Positions 1 to 10,813 of a stretch of 64,000 nucleotides of DNA are shown piece after piece. The DNA is from Symsagittifera roscoffensis (lineage: Eukaryota > Xenacoelomorpha > Acoela > Convolutidae), in NCBI RefSeq assembly GCF_963678635.1, contig NC_087065.1, forward strand, positions 64,542,553-64,606,552. Reading direction: 5' to 3'. Numbering within the stretch: the stretch's first letter is position 1; each line of letters begins with the position of its first letter. Under the pieces are notes generated by a model that worked only from the letters and a program-made list of their open reading frames with translations, searched no databases and had not been told where the DNA came from. A program made the position numbers and the translations under genes.

Positions 1-345
1 AAATAAAAATAAAAACAAAAGAAGAACTCCTCATTTTAGGATCTCCAATTGGCGAACTGTGCCAAAAAGAATGGCTCGACGAAAAAATTAAGGAGCTTGA
101 AAAAATCTCGGATATCATTGACAAACTAAACGCCCCTTATGGTTTTACCTCCTGAAAAAGTGCTTTAGCATGCCAAAACTCCTATATTTTTTGCGTAGGA
201 GCCCTTGTTTTTTGCAAAATGATTTACTAAGAACGGCAATTTACTATGAAAAGAATTATGCTGGGTCACTAACGTGAGTGATAATGGATGATAACCAGTT
301 TTTACAAGCAGTTCTCCCGGTTGCCAAAAGTGGCTTGGGCGTTTC
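1..345 (+). pseudogene. LINE-like reverse transcriptase C-terminal fragment, copy 1
   Basis: The reading is KTKEELLILGSPIG, then LLYFLR, then DDNQFLQAVLPVAKSGLGVS. These blocks match the region downstream of the catalytic palm in a LINE-like reverse transcriptase family common in invertebrates. The same blocks recur near 3,840 and 6,340, where the reading is cleaner. Small indels break the frame here (around 145 and 225-270), and similarity stops near 345, where a 25-bp minisatellite begins. The 5' part lies outside the window. This is a dead fragment. The family assignment rests on motif recognition alone. Confidence 0.7.
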
Positions 346-350
346 TTCCG

Positions 351-533
351 GATTGGCAAAAATGAGACCTTTCCAGATTGGTGAAAATGGGACCCTTCCG
401 GATTGGTGAAAATGGGACCCTTCCGGATTGGTGAGAATGGGACTCTTCTGTATTGGTGAAAATGGGACCCTTCCGGATTGGTGAAAATGGGACCCTTCGG
501 GATTGGTGAAAATGGGACCCTTCCGGATCGGGA
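351..533. repeat. 25-bp minisatellite, about 7 copies
   Basis: The unit GATTGGTGAAAATGGGACC plus CTTCCG repeats with a 25-bp period, with copies starting at 376, 401, 426, 451, 476, 501 and 526. Copies differ by one to a few bases. The array lies exactly where copy 1 of the reverse transcriptase fragment breaks off. The core CCCTTCCGGATTG also occurs singly at about 661, 1,949 and 4,443, so the minisatellite probably expanded from a motif already present in this repeat unit. Confidence 0.9.
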
Positions 534-540
534 CCTCTCC

Positions 541-1796
541 GAGTACGTAAAAATAGCTTTTCGTGGTCGATTAAAATTCGCACCCAAGACCCTTTCCGAT
601 ACGATCGCCGAGTCTATTATGCAATATGAATTAACTAGTAAGGGTATATTCCGGCCTTAGACCCTTCCGGATTGAAGCTAAGCTGCTTATTTCACAATTC
701 TCCTCAACTGTGAAGGGTCTTATAACTAGCTTAGTCTTGAATCGACTATCGTTTTCTGGGTTTCTTAGCCCTCCCTTTTCATCGAGAACAGCGTAAATTT
801 GCCTTATTCAACCGTTACTACCATTTGGTAGGGGTATAAGGGCTTTCCAAATTTTTTTTTACAAAATGTGAAGAGTCTACCTTCACAAATAAATAACTTC
901 GCTAAAATTGACCCTAAAAATTCTCTATGCATTTTTTTTCCAAAAATTGAAACATTTATGAGTAAGCTCACCTAATTTCTAATCTAATGGTACTAAGATC
1001 AATTGAATCTGTCCAGTAGTTTCAAAGTTATTAACTAAAACGTCTTTTTTCTGAGGTTCAAAAATTTTCTCACATATAGGTTCCGCCTAACTTTTTTCGC
1101 AACTTTTGTCTTCTGGACCTAAAAATTATTGATCCGAGCTCAGAAAGCCTACAATCTTCTGTTTCAAAGCAAAAAAACCCGATCTAAAACGTTCCAGTTG
1201 AAAAAATGTGCCAAAAACAATGCTGTCTTGACACCTCCGGATTGACGAGTCCACTAAACCAAACACATTAAGTTCGATTTCACTGAGACCCGGAAAGTTA
1301 TTGGCAAACGGGTTTTAAAACTTGTCGATTCCCTAGTGGACGTTTTCCGAACAATAATTTTTGTTGTCCTAACGTAAAAGTTCAAAAAAGTTTTTTTTTA
1401 TTTTGCAGCGTTTCGTTTTTTCAAAAATCAAGAAAATTCGGTTTTCGGTACCCACTTAGTTCCAACCACTTGCGAACTAAAGTTAGCCGGTTCGACTTAT
1501 TTTACTAGTACAGTTACGATGTAACTCACTAATTTTGCGCTTTTTTCCGTTTCAAAAAATATCGATATCTCAAAAGTCGCGATTTGTGGTGGATCAAAAT
1601 ATCACTATTTTGACACTAAAAACCGGTCTGCTTACTGTGTTTTTCACTAAGAAATGCTACAGAAGTATTAATCTAGGATGTATGAATAGTAATACAAGTA
1701 ATTTTATACCCCTCCGGATTTGTTCAATACCCGAATTAAGTTGCTTTACTCGGAAATTCGCAACTCGGTTGACGGTCACTTCAGTGCATTCACTGT
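541..1796. other. Interval without recognisable gene
   Basis: This ~1.25-kb stretch is present in the first tandem unit and absent from the second, where the reverse transcriptase fragment joins the spacer directly near 4,290. Reading frames are short and match nothing I recognise. It is either an insertion into unit 1 or a segment deleted from unit 2. Confidence 0.5.
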
Positions 1797-3700
1797 CGAG
1801 CCCTCCACTGATTGATATCTTAATTTTTGTACCAAAAGAGGTACAAAACTTGTCAACGATACCCAACAGTTGATTGTAGTTGTCCTTGTGACCCTTCCCG
1901 CTACTCCGTGCACTGCCTGCCGGGTCAGTCTTCCGCTTTCTTCCAAAGACCCTTCCGGATTGAGCGCAAATTGAGCACAATTTCAATCGTAACGATCGTG
2001 TTTGATATGAGCGCCTGTAACAACAACTTATCTAACAACAACAATATGGCTGCCACAATATGGATCGTTCTCCGCATATAAGCATCAGAATTTGAGTAAA
2101 AAGCGGCTGTTTTTTTTTTAAATTTTTCACTTCCCTTCGTCATCAAAATTTCGAATAGACAAAGTAAGTTGTGGACAAATGGGTTAGTTCGGTTGGCGAC
2201 GTTCCCAATCATAATGTCTCTTAGTCCACGATCTGCGCTCTCGTATCCCATGTTCGTGCTTTGTGTCGGGAACAAGACAACTCAACTCAAGTTTGATATC
2301 TACGGACAAGTTGCGAATTCCGGCAATTGTTATATCGGCCGTTCAAATTCTTGATTTTGGCATTTCATTTGCCGCGAGAAACTTGAAACTGGGGAGGCCA
2401 AATGAAAATTAAGAAAAATTCAATTTGAATCTGTAAATTTTGCCCGGAAGTAAATATCGACGGAAAATAAAGCTAGGTTCTAAAACGACTGTCTAGCGTC
2501 TAAACACAGCTCCACATTCTTTTCACCGACTCTGCCGAAGCCAGTTCTTTTGGTAGTCTTTCTAACATCGGGTCAACAAAAAACGTTACTGTTTCCGGCT
2601 TCGCTCAGAACGCTCTAATTAACTTATTTACATGCAGAAATAAAGAGCGCATGGCTGGGTCTCAGTATCCCCAGACCACGAGGTCACTCTTAAAAACAGG
2701 GCTACTACATATTTATCATATTACTATTGTTTTTGTTCAGTCGATAAAAATCATCAACTCCATCGAAGATGGATCAACCCTTTTCCTCAGCTCCTAGCTT
2801 CTCATAATCTGAATACAAATGTAGATGTTAATAATTCAATTCAGGACCAGAAGCTAAAAGTTCAGAAAAACAGAGAATTACAGTTTTCTCGAGAGACCCC
2901 TCCGAATTCTGGAATCCGGGCAAATAAGAGTCTTATTTCTTCCCGGAAGGCTGGACACGTCGTCCCAATACCCTTCCTGGTTCTCGGGATTCGTGTTTTG
3001 ACGATTGTAGCGGGACAATCGTTACAGTTCGGAATGGTCTTCTGATTGTTGTTTTCTATTTCAATCTCGATCTAAATCGCCTAATTGCCGTTCACCGTGT
3101 TTCTCAACGAATTCTGTTGTTGTGTTTTTCGACGTTTCAGTTGTTGCAAAATCTCAAATCATTACCTGGCGTTCATGCTCAAATCGAAAAAATAAAAATC
3201 AGAATGTCAGTCCCAATTAACCATTCCTGATTCGTTAAAGTGAACAATTCACACCGTTAACTCGTAAAAACCATCAATCTTCCCAGTCAGATGCAACAAT
3301 AAAAGTTCGAATCCAAACTTGCCTTTTGATACATGCTGGTCGAAGGTCACAATCAAAAAGAAATCTAACTGTTTTCATATGAAAGAAATCTAACTGTTTT
3401 AAAAACCTGAATATGCACAAAAATGTGCAAAATTGTTTGTTTGAATTTACAATTTTAACGCATACCCTATCACAGCTGAGATAAAAAGTTCAATCCAATG
3501 AACCAGTTGCCACAAATGTTGCTACACAAGCAGTGACCCCTCAGCTTTGGTAAGAAAAACGTCTTTTGGAAGATTCTATTTTCAGTCTCTTTTATTTTAG
3601 TAGAGAAACAACTACGGTTTTGGGCAAAGTACAACATTCGAAATCACCCATTTCATTCCGCATCATAATAACAAATTCCAAACATAGCTGGTCCCTTTGT
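1797..3700. repeat. Spacer of the tandem unit, copy 1
   Basis: From CGAGCCCTCCACTGATTGAT onward this matches 4,291-6,189 almost base for base, with scattered substitutions and short indels. Frames on both strands are broken and no protein family is recognised. It runs into the next reverse transcriptase fragment. The two spacer copies show that reverse transcriptase fragment plus spacer was duplicated as a block. Confidence 0.85.
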
Positions 3701-3714
3701 TGTCTTTTTTTCGA

Positions 3715-4282
3715 GATAAACGATTATTTTGGTTCATCCTGAGCTTTAACACTGAGAAGAGCGACCTTTGTTTTTTGGGACCGACTACTAGTACACAGTA
3801 AAATTCAATTTTAACACAATTTCGAAAAATTTGCCCCAAAATAAAAATAAAAACAAAAGAAGAACTCCTCATTTTAGGATCTCCAATTGGCAAACTTTGC
3901 CAAAAAGAATTGCTCGACGAAAAAATTAAGGAGCTTGAAAAAATCTCGGATGTCATTGACAAACTAGACGCCCCTTATGGTTTTTACCTCCTGAAAAAGT
4001 GCTTTAGCATGCCAAAACTCCTATATTTTTTGCGTACAAGCCCTTGTTTTTGCAAAATGATTTTCTGGAACGCTACGGCGTTTTACTAAGAAAAGAGTTA
4101 TGCAGGGTCACTAACGTGATAATGGATGATAACCAGTTTTTACAAGCAGTTCTCCCGGTTGCCAAAAAAGGCTTGGGTGTTTTTTCCGCTCGTCTACTCG
4201 CTTTACCCGCTTTCTTAGCCTCAGCAGTAGGAGCAAAAGATGCCTGGAGTGGAATCTTTGGTTTGGAGCATGTGGATGGAGC
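3715..4282 (+). pseudogene. LINE-like reverse transcriptase C-terminal fragment, copy 2
   Basis: The reading starts at FILSFNTEKS and continues through CFLGPTTSTQ, LGSPIGKLCQKELLDEK and KLLYFLRTSPCF. A single-base loss in a T run near 4,050 then shifts the frame. It resumes as FLQNDFLERYGVLLRKELC, LPAFLASAVGAKDAWSGIFG and LEHVDG. It stops abruptly at LEHVDG and fuses to spacer sequence. Copy 3 continues past this point, so copy 2 is truncated at both ends. It lacks the catalytic aspartates, which lie further upstream in the family. Confidence 0.75.
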
Positions 4283-4290
4283 ATGTTCGT

Positions 4291-6189
4291 CGAGCCCTCC
4301 ACTGATTGATATCTTAATTTTTGTACCAAAAGAGGTACAAAACTTGTCAACGATACCCAACAGTTGATTGTAGTTGTCCTTGTGACCCTTCCCGCTACGC
4401 CTTGCACTGCCTGCCGGTTAGTCTTCCGCTTTCTTCCCAAGACCCTTCCGGATTGAGCGCAAATTGAGCACAATTTCAATCGTAACGATCGTGTTTGATA
4501 TGAGCGCCTGTAACAACAATTTATCTAACAACAACAATATGGCTGCCACAATATGGATCGTTCTCCGCATATAAGCATCAGAATTTGAGTAAAAAGCGGC
4601 TGTTTTTTTTTTAAAAATTTTTCAGTTCCCTTCGTCATCAAAATTTCGAAGAGACAAAGTAAGTTATGGACAAATGGGTTAGTTCGGTTGGCGACGTTCT
4701 CAATCATAATGTCTCTTAGTCCACAATCTGCGCTCTCGTATCCCATGTTCGTGCTTTGTGACGGGAACAAGACAACTCAACTCAAGTTCGATATCTACGG
4801 ACAAGTTGCGAATTCCGGCAATTGTTATATCGGCCGTTCAAATTCTTGATTTTGGCATTTTATTTGCCGCGAGAAACTTGAAGATGGAGGGGCCAAATGA
4901 AAATTTAGAAAAATTTAGTTTGAATCTGTAAATTTTGCTCGGAAGTACATATCGACGGAAAATAAAGCTAGGTTCTAAAACGACTGTCTAGCGTCTAAAC
5001 ACAGCTCTACATTCTTTTCACCGTTTCTGCCAAAGCCAGTTCTTTTGGTAGTGTTTCTAACATCGGGTCGACAAAAACATTACTGTTTCCGGCTTCGCTC
5101 AGAACGCTCTAATTAACTTATTTACATGCAAAAATAGTGAGCGCATGGCTGGGTCTCAGTATCCCCAGACCACGAGGTCACTCTTAAAAACAGGGCTACT
5201 ACATATTTATCATATTACTATTGTTTTTGTTCAGTAGATAAAAATCATCATCTTCATCGAAAATGGATCAACCCTTTTCCTTAACTCCTAGCTTCTCATA
5301 ATCTGAATACGAATTTAGATGTTAATGATTCAATTCAGGACCAGAAGCTAAAAGTTCAGAAAAACAGAGAATTACAGTTTTCCCGGGAGACCCCTCCGAG
5401 TTCTGGAACCCGGGCATATAACGGTCTTATTTCTTCACGGAAGGCTGGACACGTCGTCCCAATACCCTTCCTGGTTCTAGGGATTCGTGTTTTGACGATT
5501 GTAGCGGCACAATCGTTACAACTCGGAATGGTCTTCTGATTGTTGTTTTCTATTTCAATCTCGATCTGTATCGCACAATTGCCGATCACCGTATTTCTCA
5601 ACGAATTCTGCTGTTGTGTTTTTTTGACGTTTCGTTTGTTGCAAAATCTCAAATCAATACCTGGCGTTCATGCTGAAATTGAAAATTTAAAAATCAGAAT
5701 GTCAGTCCCAATTAACCATTTCTGATTCGTTAAACTGAACAATTCACACCGTTAACTCGTAAAAACCATCAATCTTCCCAGTCAGAAGCAACAATAAAAG
5801 TTCGAATCCAAATTTGCCTTTTAACACATTCTGGTCGAATGTCACAATCAAAAAGAAATCTAATTGGTTCATATGAAAGAAATCTAACTGTTTTAAAAAC
5901 CTGAAGATGAACAAAAATGTGCAAAAACGTTTGTTTGAATTTACAATTTTAACGCATACCCTATCACAGCTGAGATAAAAAGTTCAATTCAATGAACCAG
6001 TTGTCACAAATGTTGCTACAAAAGCAGTGACTCCTCAATTTTGGTAAGAAAAACGTCTTTTGGAAGATTCTATTTTCAGTCTCTTTAATTTTAGTAGAGA
6101 AACAACTACGGTTTTGGGCAAAGTACAACATTCGAAATTAGCCATTTCATTCCGCATCATAATAACAAATTCCAAACATAGCTGATCCC
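4291..6189. repeat. Spacer of the tandem unit, copy 2
   Basis: Near-identical to 1,797-3,700. It holds no supported gene. A short stretch at its 3' end (about 6,085-6,180: TTTTAGTAGAGAAACAACTA, GGCAAAGT, ATAACAA) also resembles 54,668-54,755 at lower identity, so part of the spacer belongs to a sequence dispersed in this genome. Confidence 0.85.
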
Positions 6190-6193
6190 TTAG

Positions 6194-7261
6194 TTGTCTT
6201 TTGTTCGAGATATACGATTATTTTGGTTCATCCTGAGCTTTAACACTGAGAAGAGCGAACTTTGTTTTTTGGGACCGACTACTAGTACACAGTATAATTC
6301 AATTTTAACACAATTTCGAAAAATTTGCCCCAAAATAAAAATAAAAACAAAAGAAGAACTCCTCATTTTAGGATCTCCAATCGGCGAACTTTGCCGAAAA
6401 AAATTGCTCGACGGAAAAATTAAGGAGCTTGAAAAAATCTCGGATATCATTGGCAAACTAGACGCCCCTTATAGATTTTACCTCCTGAAAAAAATTTTTA
6501 GCATGCCAAAACTTCTATATTTTTTGCGTACGAGCCCTTGTTTTTTGCAAAATGATTTTTTGGAACGCTACGGCAGTTTACTAAGAAAAGAGTTATGCTG
6601 GGTCACTAACGTGATAATGGATGATAACCAGTTTTTACAAGCAGTTCTCCCAGTTGCTATAAGTGGCTTGGGCGTTTCTTCCGCTCGTCTACTCCCTTTA
6701 CCCGCTTTCTTAGCCTCAGCAGTAGGAGCAGAAGATGCCTGGAGTGGAATCTTTGGTTTGGAGCATGTGGATGGAACCTATGATGATGCGCTTAAACGGT
6801 GGTTTGAACTTGGAAAAATTGAAATGGCTCCGGAAAATGAAACCCAAAAAAATTGGACGGAGCCAATTTTTGACAGCAAAAATGCAGACTTGATTTTTTG
6901 ACTCGAACCAACGGACGTAAAACGATTCAACGCTTTCCAAGATAGATTTGGCTCCCAATGGTTGAACGTCATCACGTGCAAACGTTTAGGGTTAAAACTG
7001 TTTAACCAACAACTCAGAATTGCGATAGGACTTCGATTAGGCTCAAAAACATGCGAACGGCATAAATGAGTGTGCGGAAAAGTTGTTACCGAGGATGGTT
7101 GGCATGGTCTTTCTTGCCTCAAAAGTGCAGGGAGATTCTCTAGACATTCAAACCTGAATGGCCTTATAAAGCAGAGTTTATCTTCTACTCACATTCCGTC
7201 TGTTTTAGAACCACTACACCTCTACAGGACCGATCAGAAGAGACCAGACGGTTTGACGCTC
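6194..7261 (+). pseudogene. LINE-like reverse transcriptase, copy 3, part before the hAT insertion
   Basis: This is the best preserved copy. It reads SFNTEKSELCFLGPTTSTQ, LGSPIGELCRKKLLDGK, KLLYFLRTSPCFLQNDFLER, DDNQFLQAVLPVA, SARLLPLPAFLASAVG and LEHVDGTYDDALKRWFELGK. After in-frame stops near 6,899 and 7,066 come [45 protein letters not shown] and KRPDG. The Cys/His cluster followed by KRPDG and, beyond the insertion, LLWDVT resembles a C-terminal nuclease-like domain with a PD-(D/E)XK-type signature. That is inference from motif order. The catalytic palm is missing upstream. The hAT transposon interrupts it right after TLVP. Confidence 0.75.
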
Positions 7262-7269
7262 GTTCCATG
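7262..7269. repeat. Target site duplication, left copy (GTTCCATG)
   Basis: These eight bases directly precede the hAT left terminus and recur exactly at 9,538-9,545 after the right terminus. An 8-bp duplication is the hAT superfamily hallmark. Removing the element and one copy restores the reading across [10 protein letters not shown] to AVGKQLLWDVT. Confidence 0.95.
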
Positions 7270-9537
7270 CAGGGAGTTCAAACTCAAACTCAAACAGTCA
7301 AACATCAAACTCAAACTATTCCTTTCAAACTCAAACTCAAACTGTAGACGTCTATATTCTCAAACATCAAACTCAAACTCAAACCCTGCCTGTTTTTGTG
7401 TAGGATTTTTTCCGTAAGAAAATCGCGCATTATTTTTTAATTCCGTGGATCTTTGACATTCTATTACATCAGGCATTTCGAATCGGAGTCGAATAATCGG
7501 TTCGAATAATTTCAGTGCTGTGAATGTCGGGAGAGAATGCTAATGATGCAATCCTGCGCCAAGAATGGAAGAAGCCGACTTCTATAAGCAATTCAGTTCA
7601 TGATTTTTATTTGGTTGATTATGTTGGTGGACTAAAAAAAGATCGCCGGAAATGTATTAGATGCGGTATTATTATTTGTGCCAAAAATAGTGGCACAACA
7701 ACGTTGAAGAGGCATACCACTACTTGTAGAAAACGTTCCGCTAAAGAATTGTCTAATCAATCATTAGTCGATTTTGTTCGGTTGCCAAAGCGTGAATCTA
7801 AAAAAGGCCTAGATGAAGTAGCAAAGACGGTTTATCGGTATCACATCCCGATAACACGAGCTGTCAACTGCGACGTATTTCAGACTTGGTATAAACGAAT
7901 GGGGTTTGCTAACGTTATATATAGTTCTGTAAATGAAGAACTGAATGCCCAGTATGAGTCACTTATGAGCAAAGTTAAGCAAATGATACGAAACAGAGAC
8001 AACAAAGCGATGGTAATGATATCTTTTGACAAGTGGACGTCCTCTGATTATAAAAAGTACTTGGGTGTTTACATATACATTAATCGCCTGCCTATTATGC
8101 TTGGTTTGCTCCCATATGTGGGCTTTTGTGGAGCTGAGGAAGTCGGTATATTAATCAAGAATCTACTTGAACAGTTTGGCCCTGGAGTAGCTGACGTTCA
8201 TCTCGCAGTAACGGATTGTGGATCCGACGTCCAGGCGGCGTGTCGGGTGTTAAATTTACATAACTTCCCGTGCTTGGCCCACGTTATCAATTTGATTGTA
8301 AAACGGTTTGTAACAGGATTGACAGGGGATGTAACACGAATGGCTGATGAGCAGGTTACTGCTGAATCCGATGACGAATACAGTGAAGACGAAATAATCC
8401 CACCCACTTTGCAATTCTGTGACGTGATTGAGAAGGCGAGGCAAATCACAGCAAAAATTCATCGCACCTCTTCGCTGCAGGATAAAATCCTTCAACTTCA
8501 GAAAACTTTGAAGTTACGAGAAGTTAAAGTAGTGGTTGAGAACGTTACCCGATGGAATTCGCTTCTGTGTATGTTGGAAAGGTTTCTATCTGTAAAGACG
8601 GAACTTCTTGCCGTATTTCCTAATGAATTGGATGAATACGATTGGACACGATTATCGAACATCATAAGCATGTTGAAACCATTTCAGGTAATGACAAAAT
8701 TTGTTGGTATATTCTTACCATAGAATAAAACATGAATATGTAACATAAAATGTGTGTCAACCAAATTAATGTTTTAGCAGTGCACTCTACGCCTACAACA
8801 TGCCGATGCTGATGTAAAAGACGCTAGAAAAACTATTGTGTTCCTTCATCATATGGCAGGCAAAGATGAGGCCGTCGGTTTTGCGTTTGAATCAGTGTTG
8901 GGGAAGTGGTTAAACCAGAACAGTGTAGTGAACGCTATTGTTAACGGGTATGGAGAATTTTACGATAAAATGAAATCATTGTCTGAAATCACACCTATTG
9001 CCGATGATCATGATCATGGATATTCTGTACAGCCAACGCTGGACTTTGACGCTTTTAATGTGGATGATGATAAACAATCATTCGATATAGACGTGGCCAT
9101 GAAATCGTTCAGACCTACAAGTGCCGACCCAGAGAGGCTTTTCTCTTTGACAAGAATTTCTCGAAACTTTTTGCAAAATCGCATGTTGCCCGAAAATCAA
9201 GCAAGAAATGCTTTCTTGAATAAAAACTGCTATCTCTTTAACTGATTTACTTCTGTTACTTGTTAATTGCTACTGTTGCTAATTGTTACTGTTAATTGCC
9301 AATAAATGGTAGATTTTTGTTGTTTTGGTTTAAATGCAATTTGGTCATTTTCAATAGAATCTACGCAAAAAACGGTGTATGTCATGCCAAGGTTAAAGAC
9401 ATGAAAATTGAGTGTCAACATAAAAAATTCAAACTCAAACTCAAACATCATTTCACTGTTTGAGTCAAACTCAAACATCAAACTCAAACAGAATTTACTC
9501 AAACTCAAACTTTAAAATCCAATGTTTGAATTCCCTG
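7270..9537 (+). mobile_element. Near-intact hAT DNA transposon (2,268 bp)
   Basis: The termini are CAGGGAGTTCAAAC at the left and, on the complementary strand of the right end, CAGGGAATTCAAAC, giving 14-bp inverted repeats with one mismatch. The element is flanked by an identical 8-bp target duplication, GTTCCATG. Both subterminal regions (7,277-7,385 and 9,426-9,512) are packed with the hexamer TCAAAC/TCAAACTCAAAC, a likely transposase-binding array. The interior holds one transposase gene in two exons with no obvious disabling mutation. The exact target duplication and open frame point to recent insertion. The host site is a dead LINE-like reverse transcriptase. Confidence 0.95.
7524..9245 (+). 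CDS. hAT-family transposase, BED zinc finger (two exons)
   Basis: Cut-and-paste transposase of the surrounding hAT element. Exon 1 is 7,524-8,687. A GT-AG intron (8,688-8,777) in phase 0 leads to exon 2 ending with TGA at 9,245, for about 543 aa. Residues ~45-72 form a BED-type finger (KCIRCG, then TTLKRHTTTC). The RNase H-like core shows FDKWTSSDYKKYLGVYIYI with the first catalytic Asp, then VTDCGSDVQA with the second, followed by CLAHVINLIVKRF, the usual hAT Cys/His block. Exon 2 ends with the dimerisation region, SADPERLFSLTRISRN and QNRMLPENQARNAF, whose Glu fits the third catalytic position. The first ATG lies inside the left half with stops upstream. Exon 2 could instead begin at 8,781, losing one Gln. 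No frameshift is seen, so it could be active. Confidence 0.9.
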
Positions 9538-9545
9538 GTTCCATG
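9538..9545. repeat. Target site duplication, right copy (GTTCCATG)
   Basis: Exact match to 7,262-7,269, directly after the right hAT terminus. Confidence 0.95.
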
Positions 9546-9921
9546 GGCTGTTGGTAAGCAGCTATTGTGGGATGTAACGGTAGTAGACTCCTTAGCTCCT
9601 TGTAGAATTAATGCCGGGTCTGTTTGTAACCCTGGTACGGCTGCCGCTGAAGCGGAAGAGCGAAAAAATGGTAAGTATAAAGATCTTGTAGATGGTGGAT
9701 ATTTCTTTTTCAACCGCTAGCATTTGAAATTCAGGGCGCGGCCGGCCCCAGCACAATTTTTTTGGAGCAAGCTTTGTAAGAACCTAAGCATATGCACCGG
9801 GGAACCCAGAGCAGGCAGTTTTTTAAAACAGAGAATCTCCCTGGCAATACAGATTGCGAACGCCGCTTGCGTACTCGGAACAATAAATGAGCAAATAACT
9901 TTGGACGAATTTTTTTATTTG
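9546..9921 (+). pseudogene. LINE-like reverse transcriptase, copy 3, part after the hAT insertion
   Basis: This continues copy 3. GKQLLWDVTVVDSLAPCRIN, AAAEAEERKNGKYKDL and DGGYFFFNR are followed by a stop at 9,718. After it come LCKNLSICTGEPRAGSFLKQ, RISLAIQI and NAACVLGTI, the usual C-terminal end of this element family. In-frame stops near 9,718 and 9,922 and the altered segment 9,735-9,770 show decay. An AT-rich tail follows and no further homology is seen. Confidence 0.7.
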
Positions 9922-9924
9922 TAA

Positions 9925-10813
9925 CAATTGTATATTATATATTGAAGAAACGTAACCCGTATGGATTTTAATTGAAAAGGACTTAAACACTTGTCATCTT
10001 CTGATATCATTATCATTTCCATATCTTGAAAATTCCCAGGATTTTGACTGGAATACGTGATGAAGGGACTCCTGACTGTAACCTCGGTTACTATGATACT
10101 TTTGACCTTTTGGTTAATCCTGTTTTTCTTCACCGTCTTACATTTTTTTCGTTTCTTATGTGTTATGTTTGTTGTATCGCAAATGGTGCAAAGCTCTGCT
10201 TCGCCTCTTGTGTTGTGGAGGTTGTTATTGGCACATGCTGCATGATTTAGACTTCAATGTTGGTTTGATAATTGTCGAGCTGTGCTGAAAAAAAAACATT
10301 TCTCATTTCGATAAAGCTTTTGTTTTCAGATTGACTGCTCTTCTTAATTTGCCTACCAGATTTTTAGAAACTTCAGTATATTCAAACAAAATTGTCTCAA
10401 CTGCATTGTCTTTGTTTCTGATTTGGTACATGATTTTAAGAAGATAATTGTTTGAAAGGACTAGTTTGGCGCTAAATTATTTGGTACCATCATTCTTGGA
10501 AGAATTGAAATTGTAGTGCAAAAGTAAAATGTTAAAAACAATTTATCACGATTTCAATCCATCGATCAGCCTTCTCATGCCAGTCTATCCTAGGTCAAAG
10601 CCGCTCAGGCTGTTTATCTCCTTGGAGACTATGAAACGACTGTTCCTGACAGAAAACCCCGATTAGCAGCATAACTTTCAACATAGTTTTTTCAAAAAAA
10701 AAGTTTCAATTCCAATTACGCCCGTCCAATCCTTGTGTGCCAGTGTCCCTTGGTGGGACAAGTTTCTGATCCTAACATAAGATTGACAAGTGTTCGATTA
10801 GAAAGACAGCGTT
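9925..10813. other. Interval without recognisable gene
   Basis: AT-rich sequence with only short overlapping frames. At 10,170-10,215 a short element (TGTATCGCAA, TGGTGCAAAGCTC, TTCGCCTCT) recurs at 13,490-13,535 and resembles the TTGCGTAGCGAAGCTTCGCC segment of the inverted repeats beyond 55 kb. Confidence 0.5.

Noticed and set aside
351-533. CRISPR-like array
   Set aside because: The 25-bp units are contiguous with no unique spacers, and the sequence is eukaryotic. It is a minisatellite.
165-587. Minus-strand protein with repeated PFSPI motif
   Set aside because: The repeated peptide is a translation of the 25-bp minisatellite in frames without stops. No other coding evidence.
1657-2275. 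Overlapping 109- and 116-aa minus-strand proteins in the spacer
   Set aside because: The duplicate spacer at 4.1-4.8 kb breaks or shifts both frames, and no family is recognised.
7279-7390. Telomere-like TCAAAC repeats
   Set aside because: They sit only in the two subterminal regions of the hAT element and so belong to the transposon.
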